DNA of 64,000 nt from Gordionus sp. m RMFG-2023 (GCF_954871325.1 NC_088775.1:40525561-40589560), one strand, 5' to 3'; shown: positions 22,851 to 35,090, counted from the stretch's first letter. The notes: a model not told the origin generated them from the sequence alone. Program-made: numbers and translations.

Positions 22851-23626
22851 AATTATAATTTAAAAAATTTATTTTATTTAATAAAGAAAAAAATTTAATT
22901 AATGATTAAGTTTACGTGTTTTAATCTTTAAAAAAGTATATATCCAAAAATAAAAAAACGAAACGAAATAATTTTTTTTTCTTTCAGGCAGGGCAGGGGA
23001 GGTATAAAAGAAAAGAAATTATAAAAATTGAAAACTATTTGGGCTTTTAATAAAGGGGGATATATTTGAATCAAGGAATGATTTGATTTGAAATATTTAT
23101 ATACGTGGGTTGAATTATAAAAGATGAGGTACAAAAAAGGTATATGCGCAAGAATTTATTATAATTATATTGAGATGAATTGTAAAATCAGAGATACAAA
23201 GAGGTATTTGAAATTTGCGTAAAAGTTTAATATATTGGGATGAAGAAGTATGAGTTGAATTTTAAAAGGAGAGATACTAAAGAGAATATAGGATAATTAA
23301 TTTGATGTTAATATTGAACTATTTCCCTAAGTTTAAAATAAAGAATCATAATTACAACTGTATTTCGCGACTCGAGTTGGTAGAGTAAAATTAAAATATA
23401 TAAAATATTTTCAGAATAAAAAAACCAGAATTGACCCATTTTAATTAGTTGGGTCTAGAATTTAACAACCCATAATTATATCAGAAACATGGATAGGGTA
23501 TAGACCTAAATATATATTTTCTAGCGGGCCTAGGCCGGGTTTGGGTTCTTTAGAAATTTTATGCAATATGACTTGGGCTGGGCTTGGGCTTATTTTTTTT
23601 ATTAAAATTTAGCTTATTTTAAGGAT
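22851..23626. other. 5' region of the hAT transposase gene, AT-rich
   Basis: This lies upstream of exon 1 on the minus strand and must hold its promoter, but no element was recognised. Between 23490 and 23600 lies a GC-rich patch (AGCGGGCCTAGGCCGGG) whose end resembles 54105-54155, a remnant of the GC-rich MITE family. Confidence 0.5.
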
Positions 23627-25274
23627 ATATAATATGACAAATATATCATATCATTCTGATTTTATTGGTGGTTTTTATGACATTTCCTAGACATCTTGGG
23701 AAAGTGTTAATTTTGTTTTACTTTTATTTTTAAAATCGCAACTTGCTATTTTATATCGTTGTAAATAGTAAAAGCATGACTTTTACTTAATATTAAAGTG
23801 TTGTTAATTGGTTAGTTGTATAAAACCAGACCCGAGGTTTGGGTCTAAAAAATCGACCAAACCAGCTCTGAGCACAGACCCGGAGTCCAGACCCTGAGTC
23901 CAGACCCGGGGTTCAGACCCTCATTAAGATAAATTATCCTTAATAATAATTATTAAACTTTATTAATTAATAAAAGATAAAAAGTATAAATTGATATTAT
24001 AAATTATACTATATTTTGACTTTAGAATAGGCACATCCCCCCCCCCCCTTAAATAATACGAATATCCAAAAGTATTCTAATTATCTCAATCAAATTTAGG
24101 AACTAATGTTATCAAATATATATGTCCAATAGATACATTTCTAAAATTATTTAAAAAATCAATATTAAAAAATAGCGATGAAATTAAAAGAAAGTTAGCA
24201 CCTCATTCTGAACTAGTAGTAAGGGGAATTGGCATAGCGATACTAATTTATTAAGCCAGGGTATGCTGACACACTTTCTAAGAAAGTTTCCAAGACCCAT
24301 AGACCGGTCTGTTTTTTTTATTCCTTTTTTTCAATACCGGAAATTATTTTTAAAACTCACAAAAAAAAAAGATTTATATTTTGATTTAAAAAAAAATGAA
24401 ATAAAAATTTATTAATGCAAATGTGTTATCTTAAACATAGTAATTACTTATTAATTAGCGAGAGGAAAATATATTATAATAATGTATTATAGTGATCTGC
24501 ATAAGGCCTAATTTTTCAAGCTCAACCCAAAATTTTTAAAAAATGTTTTCCGGCTCGAACCCGATTAAAAAAATTTTACCAGCACAGCCAGCAAAAATTA
24601 ATTTTTTATAATTATTCATATATTTATATTTATTTTAAAAAATTTCCAAGGCACTACCCGACCTGGCCGGAATTTAAAAAATTTTTTTTTAGAACCGACA
24701 AAGCCCAAACCCAATTTTTTAAAATATGGGTTTAGCACATCTTTACTATTATATAATATGTAACACTACCTACACTCTCATTGGAAACAAATAAAATTTT
24801 ATTATTTTTAAAAAATTTCGGAAGAAAAGGAAGCTTTTCAATAAATTTTTAAATATTTTTTTTACAATTCAAATAAATAAAAATTATTTCACTTTTCAAT
24901 GATAATATTAAAAACTCTCATATCAATCAAAAAAAATATTCTTGTAGGCACTCTTTTTTTAATATTTTGCAATCTAATAATAAAACCATCAAAAATTATG
25001 CTGTGTCAATATTTTTTTTTAAAAAAAAATTAATTTTTTTCTTTCATCAAGGCAGGAGGAGAGGTATAAAACATAAAAGAAATATTATATTAATAAAATT
25101 GAAAAACATCTGGATAAAGGGGTAAAAAAATAAATATCATGAAGATCGTTACACAAAATTTTTAAAAAATGATCTTCAAATTTTACGAGATCCTCAAATT
25201 TTTTTATAAATAAAAGATCTTCAAATTTTACGATATTCAAAGATCTATTTATTTTGAGCAAATGTACAACTCTG
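23627..25274. repeat. Right arm of the long inverted repeat
   Basis: This is the inverted copy of 16417-18066, with the same nested inserts at mirrored positions: the C10 run near 24035, the GGTCT/AGACC insert at 23840-23920, the GC-rich insert at 24485-24735 and the GATCTTC repeats near 25130-25260. The arms differ by short indels and point differences only. Confidence 0.85.
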
Positions 25275-25282
25275 CTTTTACC
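25275..25282. repeat. Right 8-bp target duplication of the large hAT element
   Basis: CTTTTACC, matching 16409-16416 exactly. Confidence 0.9.
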
Positions 25283-25330
25283 ACTATGCGTAAATTAATT
25301 ATTTAGCATATAGTTGGAATAGAAATTTAT
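25283..25330 (-). pseudogene. Separated N-terminal end of the Tc1 transposase
   Basis: Reading minus from here across the duplication into 16408 gives THSGKSNLAELPENSLARQT, the start of the first helix-turn-helix. The rest is at 15756-16408. Only a few codons are recognisable and the exact start cannot be set. Confidence 0.55.
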
Positions 25331-26951
25331 TTTCTTTTAATCATCTTGGTCGAATGTTCGTTAAGATTTATAAAGACTAAAAGTTTCTTTAAACAATAAT
25401 TTAAAACAAAAAAAATCTAGGAATTTTTTTTAAAATAATTAAAAATGGGTATTAATAAGCAGGTTAGAATGTGATTAATGACTTTCTTCCAAAAAACAAT
25501 GGGCAACTTAAAATTGTTGCTGAAATAAACTAATCAACCCTATTTTAACAAATACGTCATTGACATGTTGTTTTCAAAAGCTAAAATTTCATAGAAAAAT
25601 TTATAGAAATTCCGAGTTTTTTATTTCTAAAAGACATCTTAAATTAATTAATCAATTTGCTTATACTCAAATAAGTTGAAAAGTTTTAAGTTATTAATAT
25701 GTAAAAATTTAAGGTGGCCAGTCATTTATGGCCAGTAGCATATATATATTATAATATATTAACTGGAAAGATGTAAAAAAATAATTTAAAAAAATTTTAT
25801 TCTTTTGAAAAAGCAGAATTAATCACGCATGCATTTATATTATTGCTAGGCGGTTTGAATTTAAATGTTTAAAAAAGAACGTAATCAGGTTAATAAATAT
25901 GCAAATTCTATATGCTTATACTTATATTTAGTATAAAGGTGTGCATAGCAAACACAAATATATTAAATCAACTAGTATTCATTTAAATAAAAATGGCAAA
26001 TCCCAAATTCAAAAAGTCAAAGAGTCAATATCAACATTTATTAAAAATTGTGGAAATGTCACTTCTTTTACAAAAGTTAGTAATATTTTAAGTTTATGTT
26101 TTAGAGCGTAATATAAACGAACAGGATTTTGAATGAAACTAAATAAATATGATTTAAGGATAAAATAAAACAAGTAGCTAGAAATATTTAACATCAAATA
26201 AAAGTTATTTATATTGAATTATTTATTTAACATTTAGCACAATGATCATGTAATTGTTAACAAAGATAATTTTGACAAATATGCTAAAAAGCCATTATTG
26301 CTACGAGAAATAGTAATATAAAATTTCTAAATTTTGTTTGATGTTTTTAATATAGTTAAAATGTAATATTGTTCTTGATACAAATATATTGCTGTCAAAC
26401 TTTGGATCATCCTTATGTTCATTTCTATCTCCATTAATAACTCAATATGACAAGGGGAAAGAACTTGAGACTGGCATTACACATGGTAATTTTTTTTTAT
26501 ATATCACAATTTCATGGGCATAACCAGGCCTTAGCTAAGACTCATGGTAGGTCAAGGTGAATAAAGTTGATTGCCCTTTAAAATAATTTACTTAAACTCT
26601 AGAAAAAAATCCAAATCAAAATTAACCAAAAAAGAATTCATATCAAAATTAGTAATAAGAAGCAATTCAAATTAGAATAAATAGATAATTAAACTAAAAA
26701 TTAGTATAAAAAAATAATTTAAAATAAGATTGAAAAAATTGAAATCAAAATCAATATAAAAGAACCAATAATTTATGAATCCAAATATTGTATAATTTTG
26801 GTGCCCACCCCACTACTGCCCACTTTTTCCACTTTCACCAGCCTGTGCATTACTGCCACCATTTAAAAAATGAAGTTCTTGTAAATATTATTTTAAGCTA
26901 ATATAAAATTACCCCCCCCCCCCCCCACCCCCCTTACTATACACACCTCTC
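25331..26951. other. AT-rich DNA without recognised features
   Basis: No coding similarity was seen. The minus-strand frame 26009-26197 is short and AT-driven. A C-rich run (26910-26930) lies just left of the MITE. Confidence 0.55.
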
Positions 26952-26959
26952 TACCAAAA

Positions 26960-27161
26960 GTTAATGTTGTTAAATGGCTCATTTTGAGCTGATTTTTAAA
27001 AACGGCTAACTCAATATTTTATTAAGAAATATATTATGCAAGCCTTAAGATTTTGCTCATAGGTGGCACAAAGGTTTGAACATCTATTAACAAAATCTCG
27101 AGGCTTAGACAATATTTTTTTGGCTAAAATATTGAGTTAGCTATTTTTAAAAATGGTTTTA
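26960..27161. mobile_element. MITE, TAGTGTTGTTAAAC family
   Basis: It starts GTTAATGTTGTTAAATGGCT and has the family interior (ACGGCTAACTCAATATTT, GCCTTAAGATTTTGCTC, AAATATTGAGTTAGC). The right end is eroded. TACCAAAA flanks it on both sides (26952-26959 and 27162-27169), an 8-bp target duplication. Confidence 0.75.
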
Positions 27162-27169
27162 TACCAAAA

Positions 27170-28311
27170 ATGAATGAATAAATAATTTTCTAAAATAATG
27201 AGTAAAATTAAAAATTTTTAGAAAAAAAGTATTTTAATTAAAAATGGCATAAAATCAAAATTATTTAAAAAATATTTAACTTAAACAAAGGCCTGAAAAA
27301 TAATAAGTCAAACACCCTACAATAAATGCATGGGGAGAAAGTCATCATAAATTGCCCTATCAAAATCCTGACTATGCCTATCAGATTCACCATATCATCT
27401 TATTCTATTAATGGAAATTATTTATATTGTTATCTTATATTATAAAAAAGAATGCAAATTATATTATCTAATATTTAGAGATATCATTTATTATACCTTG
27501 GATTGTGATGCAAGAATTGAATGATATAAAAGAAAGTAGAACTGGGAAACATGCTTTGGAAGTTTATACCTTACTTCATTATATAATTGCTTTAATTTTT
27601 TTATAATCAGATTGTTTTATATGCTCCATAACCCTGCCCCCCCCTACCCCATTGAGTAAGACCTTCCCATTGAAGCTTCATCCTTAAATATCCATTTTCC
27701 ACCAATTTACATATAAAATACAAAAATCAATTGTAAAAGATCAATGTTGGATGATATTAATTAGGTAATTTTTTTTTAGTTAAAATCTTGAGGTCACAAC
27801 ACTTATTATTAAATATATCATATGATTATTGTCACACACTCTTATACAATGAAACAATACTACTAATCAGTTATATTATGTGTGTCTGCTAAATACACCT
27901 TAATGCATCTGTCTTAATCCTAAAAAAAACGAATATAACAAAAAATACAGACATTTCTAGTAGTAAAATCTGGCAAAGAACAGTTAAAATGACAATCATT
28001 TACTCATTTTAGGGGACAATTTTTATAAGTATCTACATCTGACATTTCGATTTTTATTTCATCATAAATTCTGACCTAATAAAAAAGAAAATACTTTAGC
28101 ATAAAATGTTTTGTCAATGAGAGTACTAAAACAACTTAAAATATGATGAAATGTTTGCAAACGCTACCTTCTCAAGCAATACGTTTTACATCATTGAAAT
28201 TCCTTATTAATAAAAAAAACAATTGATATATATTTTGGAAATTTTGGGATGATAGTTCTATTTAATCCACATATCTCAGTTTTTAAAATAAACACATGAT
28301 AGCTCAGCATC
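27170..28311. other. AT-rich DNA, nothing recognised
   Basis: A C-rich run occurs near 27640. No reading frame or repeat is convincing. Confidence 0.55.
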
Positions 28312-28319
28312 ATCATGAG

Positions 28320-30109
28320 CAGTTGTCCTTACATTTTCTGAGCTATGGAAGCAGAATACTTCCTGAAAAGTACCTCCATTCCCTCCAAATAATAATTTTT
28401 TGACACCGTTTTGGCAAAATTGATAAATTAGAGCAGAAAATTTTTAAAATAAACGATATGGTATAAACTAACAATTTTCCAATCTGAATCATAAGTCTCA
28501 GAATCATTATCATCATCAGAAGAAGTTAAATAATGTATTAATATATATATTTTATTAAAATAAACTTACAATTCTTAGTATCTGACAAATCTTTAGAATC
28601 TTCTCCAGGTCATGTATAATAATTACACCACTCGTTTTTGCCAGAATATAAATATTTCGAAACTTGGACATTTTTTCAAAAACTTGACTTGAATTTAAAT
28701 GGTAAAATTCACAGATATTCTCAATATCATCCTTATCAAATGCCTATTTTGCTATTCTTTTTGGTGTAAAAAAATAATGTTTGATATAAAAATTTCATAG
28801 ATTCGTCATTGAATCTTAAATTAAACTGCATATAATGTCAAATCAAGTGCAGCATAAACTTGCTTTATAGACAAAATAAAATATTTTATTTATTAAAAGT
28901 ATATATACGTCTCCTTTTTGGATTGTAATTCAAAATCAAAAGACAGATTTCTACCCTTCATAAAATCTTGTGCCATTAAAAAAACATGCACAAATTCAAT
29001 TTTTATTATCTATGGATTAAAAAATAATACAAGACAATAATTTAAATAAAACTTCTCAAATTAATCAGGCAATCTTTTGCCAATTAAATTTGATTTATTG
29101 CAAACCTTATATCCTTCGAAATGGTTTGAAATTTTGTACAAGCCAAACTTGTTATCAACAATATTTTATCCAAAACACAAAGATATAAAATAAAATAAAT
29201 TTTTTTCTATTCTAAAGACTATAGCACTAGCCATAGTGGAATGGCGATCTTCAGAATCCTTTAAATTTGTTAAAGCCGCCCTCAAGGCATAATAAAGTAG
29301 AAAAAATTTACAATAGCTTTATATGACGATAGTCAGCTTCTATCTAAAACAAATAAGATAATATTACCGAGTGGTTCTTGATGCGGAAATTTTGCTATTT
29401 TGTCAGTGCATTACTCTGACATGCTTTGAGCACCTCATATCTTTTAACACCATTAAAAAATATATAAATCTAGTCCAATATTCAAAAACATTTCGCAATT
29501 CATTTATTGATTGACATAATTGAACAATGATTAAATTTAATCGATGACAATAGCACCAAATAAAAGCTACCTTTGGCGCTTCCGCTCTAATCAAAGCCTG
29601 CACTCCATTGATTCTTACACTCATGTTTGAGACGCCATCATAGCTTTGCTCAATTAGGAATTCAAGAGGTAAATTCATGGAGCCAAGTTTGAATATTATG
29701 TTCTTTTTAATATCGAGACCAGTTGTGTTCCCATACAATATATGTCTATCAGTCCTTCAATGGGCTTAGGAGTCTCAATATTTTTAACATATCTTACTAT
29801 CAAAGCTATTGCTTTTGATTTCGAAACATCATATGTGCCATCAACTATGATTGAAAAGCACCTGTTAAATTCAATCTCATTTTGATTTTTTTTTATAACC
29901 ATATTTTTCATAGTTTAATGAGAATATTTATGTTATTATATGTTAATAGATTTGCATATAATTTCGTTTTTAATCCCTTATTGTTTTTCTCCCAGTACAG
30001 GTTCAGAATCTGCAATGAGTTTAATAAGGCCCATCATATTACCTTCAGTTCCCCCATTTAAATTTAACAATTGCTTCGACCCCCCCCCCCCCCGTTATAG
30101 CGGTCACTG
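28320..30109. mobile_element. ZMYM1-like hAT transposon, copy 1
   Basis: The ends are CAGTTGTCCTTACA and the complement of CAGTGACCGCTATAACGG. The exact 8-bp target duplication ATCATGAG is at 28312-28319 and 30110-30117. Inside, on the minus strand, is a decayed transposase. The interior from about 28920 to 30060 closely follows copy 2 (54190-55265), including AATCTGCAATGAGTTTAATA near the 5' side. Both copies lack much of the coding region. Confidence 0.85.
28930..29911 (-). pseudogene. ZMYM1-like hAT transposase fragment
   Basis: 29911-29696 reads FSIIVDGTYDVSKSKA, matching the family's FSI.ADET.DVS block with the first catalytic acid, then ETPKPIEGLIDI. 29738-29403 reads GLDIKKNI and LIEQSYDGVSNMS, followed by the AHRLNL-type block CYCHRLNLIIVQL. 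The two frames overlap out of register, so a frameshift lies near 29710. Further 3', to about 28930, short segments match the copy at 54205-54531. Such proteins move DNA by cut and paste; vertebrate ZMYM1 is a domesticated relative. This copy is dead. Confidence 0.8.
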
Positions 30110-30117
30110 ATCATGAG

Positions 30118-31839
30118 AAGGAGCAATTTGCTTCCAATCCAATTTTTTTTAAAGGGGAATAGTGGTAAGCATCTAAAGGACGTATGAGGTAGGTACCTAA
30201 AGGGGTTGGGTAAATTTATTGGGGTGGGGGGATTACTAATTAAATTTTAGATGAAATAGGGCATAATATTTTGCTGTAAAAATTTATTTAGTACTTTTAT
30301 TAGACTTTTTAATACATATACATAGATTTCTAAACGTCCTCAAATCGATATATTTCATACAATACAATCTTTAGTCATTGAATTTACAAAAAAACTTATT
30401 TTTGGATAATTTTCTGCCATATTTTTAAATGTACTTTAAAAGGGAGCTTAAATTTATGCCAAATAATACATCATCGTATATGATTAGAAGGTTTTAAATT
30501 AATTCATATTCTGAATTATAACTCTTTTGAATTCACAATTTTTTGATAGTTTTTAGTAGTGATAATTTTAGATGATTATCTCTGAAAGCACCTATCGTTG
30601 AATGAGTAGTTTGGATTTATCCAAGAGAAATAAGAGATAATATCTTAAATGAATTTTGTATAAAAAATTAAAAAAATTTAAATATACTTAAGCCGTTAGC
30701 TATAATAAGGGGTTAATAGATTTTTACCCAAGTAAAAAATAAGAACCATCTTTATAAGGGTATATTATTCAATAAATTTTGTGATATAATAAAGGAACTA
30801 ATTTCTGCAGTGTGATATTCAAACCATTTAGTTATTATATTTATGATAATTTTTCCATATGAAAGTGATATCTTGATAAGCATATTTTATGAAATATGGT
30901 ATAATCGATAAACATTAATCAGATATGTCGATATCAGGCTGGTGGAAGGGATTTTGCAGGTGGCAAAGTCATTGTAACCTTCTAAGTTCAACTTTTTTTA
31001 AAAAATGAAGTTCTTTTAGAGTATAATATTCATAAAAAGAACCGAAATCGGTTAAAAACTCTGACTATGGGAAATTAATTATAAAATAAATAACATGATT
31101 TTATAAAAATTTAAAAGTAAATAAAAATAACTCGGTTGAATCTGCAAAAGACTACAACAGAGTAAATGGAACATTAGTTTTAGAATAAATCTAGCAAATA
31201 TCATTAAATTTAATTATATCCATTAATTTATGAACATATTTTATATATTTACTAAATAGTAAATATTATATTATACTAAATAGAGTTATAATCGTCATAA
31301 AAAGTCAAATATTGGTCAATTCGTCAAATTATATTTGAACCCAACTATAAATTTACTCGATTTATTACATATTAACATTAAGTTTATGAAGATAACTAAG
31401 AAATATTTCTTACCTATTGATCTTTTTTTTCTTATTTTTAAAAATTTATTTATTTTGAACTTACAATTTTGTTTTATATTAGAATATCTAGCATTTATTA
31501 TTTAAAATAAATCTTCAATAATATTTAAAAGAGGGGCCTAATTTTTTTATCCAAGAGTTTACACACTTCATGGCTTTATTTTATTATTAGAAGCCCCTTT
31601 CTTTTTTTATGACAAAATCTTCTACGTTGGAAAATATTTGTTTTGTTACTCTGGGTATAGTTGTTGCTTGTTTTGAGCCATAAATAATTTTTCTTGATAA
31701 ACTTTTAAGTTTCATGGAGAAATATATGAATGAGAGTTACCCTAAAAAAGAAATTAAGAATAAATATTAAAAATAATAATTTGTAAATGCTAAACGCTAT
31801 TACGGTCGATATTTAATTATTTAATGAGTTAGTTAAAAT
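30118..31839. other. AT-rich DNA, nothing recognised
   Basis: A TGAAGTTCTTTTAGAG motif near 31005 resembles TGAAGTTCTTGTAAAT near 26873, a possible trace of an old shared repeat. No genes were seen. Confidence 0.5.
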
Positions 31840-32157
31840 ATTTATAGAAAGATTGGCCCGGACTGGACTGCTACCAGAATCCAGACTTTTACCATCATTA
31901 TAATCAAGCAATAAAGAAAGAATAAGGAGGAAATATAACATCAATATTTATATAGTTGAGCCTATATTTTATTGACGATGTTATTCTCGAGCCAGGCTGA
32001 CGAGTCATCCCTGCTAGTCTTTAATTACATTGGAATAAAAAAACGAATTAATTTAACACCCTTCATCCTTTTAAATTTATTCATTATTCGTTACCTTATA
32101 TTTTAATCATTTTTATTTTATTTTATTATTTTATATTTAGATTTAAATTTAATATAT
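31840..32157. repeat. Dispersed repeat fragment shared with 58800-58900
   Basis: GGAAATATAACATCAATATT and GCCTATATTTTATTGACGAT recur at about 58820-58895 in the same order, with small changes. The family is not identified. Confidence 0.6.
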
Positions 32158-32499
32158 CGTCGGCCTAGAATTGGACTGCTCCACTTGCGCAAATGTTTAA
32201 ATTGCTCAATTTAATTAAAAATTTCAGAGATAATTTATCATTTTGTTAGTTAATTATAGCCTAAAAATTTTTGCTCAAAAAATTTAAATATAAAATTTAT
32301 TTAATAAAATCAAAATGCAAGTGGAGCAAATATAACACTTTATGATTTTTTTTAATGTTCAAAATGCTCTATTTACATTTTATTAATGTAATTTAATAAA
32401 TAAATTAACTATATCTTTTTTTTCTTTTCTATTTTATTCATACAATAAATAAAAATTAATATAAAATAAAATTAATATTTAATTAATTTTTTCCATATA

Positions 32500-34157
32500 T
32501 TCTCTATCAGCTCTGGGCATAAACTCTAACATTGTTCTAATATCTTTTTTAGTCTCATCGTTAATTTTACCATTCGTTCTCGGGATCAATTTAATATTTG
32601 AAAAATTTATTGTAACTAATTCTTGGTCAAAATTTGATCTACGTGTTTTCGAATCCTGTAAAATGATACTTTAATCATATTATTGGATTTAAATGACAAT
32701 CTATATTGCAAATAAAAAGGTTCAGTTTTTGAGATTTTTATTGACTTTAATTTAGTGAATGGTGTATGGTTAAATTTTAATTTTTTTGATAAAGAATGGA
32801 AATCGAAATAATTATTTGGGGTCATTTCAATCACCTCAAATGGGTTTTTGCGATTTGCACCTCTTATTAATCTATAAAGAGTTAGAGGGCTATGGATTTC
32901 ATGTTTTCTTAAACATCTTTCAATTTGACTATGTATTGAATCGACCTCTTATAAAATCGAATGGCCAGGAGCACCATATTTGATTTGAATTGTTTTGATT
33001 TGACTTGTCATATTATTAGCTAAATAATGTTTTAAAGCATAAATGGAATTTTTATTTTGGGCCACACAGGAATCAGCCCATAGAATTAGATGAGGGATAG
33101 TTGGAAATTTTTTTAATATCACGTCTACTAATGTTATCACACTGCAAGCAATATCATTACCAGTTCTTCCAGTTTGGCCTTGATGCCAAATAGCACAATA
33201 CCCACATTAATCTTGACTACAATATGCAGTTTCATTATAAACAGACAATTTTCTTTTATAATATGAAGATGCAACCTCAGATCTTGGTAATGTTATAACA
33301 TTTTGAAGGTTAAATGATATGACTAAAATTTTTTTTGACTTACCTATAATTCTATCCATACCTCTTTCAATACTAGTTTCAACATAATCTACATGATGTT
33401 TATTGTAATTACAAATATCCTGTTCATTCATATATTCTTTATTAATTAAATATCGTTCACATTTATCACATTTATCTTTAACTGGTTTAGCAAATCCAAT
33501 ATTAAAATTATTTTTAAATTTGTTGTGTAATAATGAGCTTTAACAGGAATTCTTGATAATTCCTCACATTTTTTAGAATATAAATCATAAAGTATTTTAT
33601 AATTGACACTTCTTTTAAAGTATTCCTTTGAAGAATCTTTTCGCCTATAATGCAAATGCACCTTTGGAATGGTATTTATGTGATCAATGATGAAATCTTT
33701 ATCCTGATCAGAAATAACTTTTTTTAGTATTTTTACCTTTTCTAGGAGCCAAATAAGTTCCAGTATTTTGGTATAAATGTTTAAAAAAATAACTAATTCG
33801 TTTATTACTTATATCAAGTGTTTGTAAAAAAAATTGTCTGCAAACTCTAACTTTAACATTCTCCACTTCAAAAAAATATAAATATGAATAGTTTTTATAA
33901 TTTAAAGAATCTTTTACCCTTCTTTTACATGGAGACCTAACAATAAATTTGCTATAGAAAGATCCCTTAGCTCAGTTAAGCTCCAAAAAACTTCATGAAT
34001 AATTTTTCTCTGATCTGCATTAACTTTTAGATGACATTGAAAAATACATTTATTAGAATGATCATTCTGAACCATCCTTGCTCTTTTCAAATCACCTTTG
34101 ATATTGATATAGGCCTCACCACATTCCCTTAGTCTTTTTCTTTCATTTGCTTTGCTT
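32500..34157 (-). pseudogene. Transposase of an unassigned invertebrate DNA transposon family
   Basis: An exon opens after TATTCTAG at 34158 with ANERKRLRECGEAYINIKGD, then CHLKVNADQRKIIHEVFW. Next come VRVCRQFFLQTLDISNKRIS, a HI..IPKVHLHYRRKDSSKEY block (33661 region), PVKAHYYTTNL and a C-x2-C pair. Then ISFNLQNVITLPRSE with YYKRKLSVYN (33320-33230) and LILWADSCVAQNKNS (about 33075-33040), followed by the YGAPGHSI block. I recall this series (FDLQ..L..P, YKRKL, W.DSC.GQN, E.GHS) from many invertebrate transposon genes. Candidate acids are in the FDLQ-like and ADSC blocks. At least three frame changes split it (near 33500, 33200 and 32950). The inverted repeats of the element enclose it. Confidence 0.72.
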
Positions 34158-34164
34158 CTAGAAT

Positions 34165-34760
34165 ATTAAAAAATTGTTAAACTTCATTATAAATATTAAA
34201 ATTTTCAATTTTTATGAGCAAGTAATGCTTAATAATTTATTTAAATTATGAAAGTAAATTATTAAAAAATTGTTAAATTTCATTATAAAGATTGTATTTT
34301 CAATTTTTATATGAGCAAGTAATGCTTAATAATTTATTTAAATAATGAAAGTAAATTATTAAAAAATTGTTAAATTTCATTATAAAGATTTTATTTTTAA
34401 TTTTTATATGAGCAAGTAATGCTTAATAATTTATTTAAATTATGAAAGTAAATTATTAAAAAATTGTTAAATTTCATTATAAAGATTGTATTTTCAATTT
34501 TTATATGAGCAAGTAATGCTTAATAATTTATTTAAATTATGAAAGTAAATTATTAAAAAATTGTTAAATTTCATTATAAAGATTGTATTTTTAATTTTTA
34601 TATGAGCAAGAAATGCTTAATAATTTATTTAAATTATGAGCAAGTTAATTATTAAAAAATTGTTAAATTTCATTAAAATTTAATTTTCAATTTTTATATG
34701 AGCATGTAATGCATAATAATTTACTTAAATTATAAGCATAATTTAAAAAATTGTTTAATT
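34165..34760. repeat. 97-bp tandem repeat, about six units
   Basis: GAGCAAGTAATGCTTAATAA begins units at 34216, 34313, 34410, 34507 and 34604, with a diverged one at 34700. Each unit contains AAAAAATTGTTAAATTTCAT. The array lies directly upstream of the main transposase exon, that is, in its intron or 5' region. Confidence 0.92.
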
Positions 34761-35090
34761 TCATTATTGTATATAATAAAAAATTTACTTGACATTAAAT
34801 TTGGAATAGAGATATGGAATGAAAATATTTTATGATTCAATATAGAAAAAAAAATAAAAATAGGAGGGAAAACAACACGTGATTAAATAACATAATAGGA
34901 TAGGCCATGAAGCAAAAAATACATCGTTATATGCAAATAGCGCAAAATTGACAGAGCTATAACTTTGGCAAAAATTAAGATTTTTTAATCTAGTTTTTAT
35001 TTTTATATATATTGGGAATAAATTAGTAAATATCTTCTAACTCAAAAGTTTTGAAAATGTCGAGTGGAGTACTCCAATTCTAGACCGACG

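Larger units (their letters stand above)
16417..25274. mobile_element. 8.86-kb hAT element with about 1.65-kb terminal inverted repeats
   Basis: The outermost ends are CAGAGTTGTAC and GTACAACTCTG, a typical hAT terminus, flanked by an exact 8-bp duplication. The shared outer duplication shows that the whole segment entered the Tc1 gene as one unit. It contains a left arm (16417-18066), a hAT 3'-end fragment of another family (18346-18856), a four-exon BED-type hAT transposase on the minus strand (19088-22850) and a right arm (23627-25274). The arms are inverted copies of each other with small indels, although hAT terminal repeats are normally only tens of bases. The transposase needs at least two frame corrections, so the element is no longer autonomous. 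Confidence 0.85.
32158..35090. mobile_element. 2.9-kb DNA transposon with 30-bp terminal inverted repeats
   Basis: The left end CGTCGGCCTAGAATTGGACT and following CTCCACTTG are complemented at the right end (CGAGTGGAG...CAATTCTAGACCGACG). ATATAT flanks both ends and may be the target duplication, but in AT-rich DNA this is weak. A minus-strand transposase pseudogene (32500-34157) and a 97-bp tandem repeat (34165-34760) lie inside. The element is nearly complete in structure; its superfamily was not settled. Confidence 0.78.

Noticed and set aside
16417-25274. Two independent MITEs in opposite orientation
   Set aside because: The only exact 8-bp duplication is at the outermost ends and no inner termini or duplications were found, so the segment behaves as one element.
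26905-26935. Poly-C tracts here and near 27640, 30085, 40570 and 62205, considered as a shared signal
   Set aside because: They occur in unrelated contexts, some inside element ends, and look like independent homopolymer growth.
34165-34760. Regular 97-bp repeats resembling a CRISPR array
   Set aside because: Whole units repeat with no unique spacers, the setting is eukaryotic, and they lie inside a DNA transposon.
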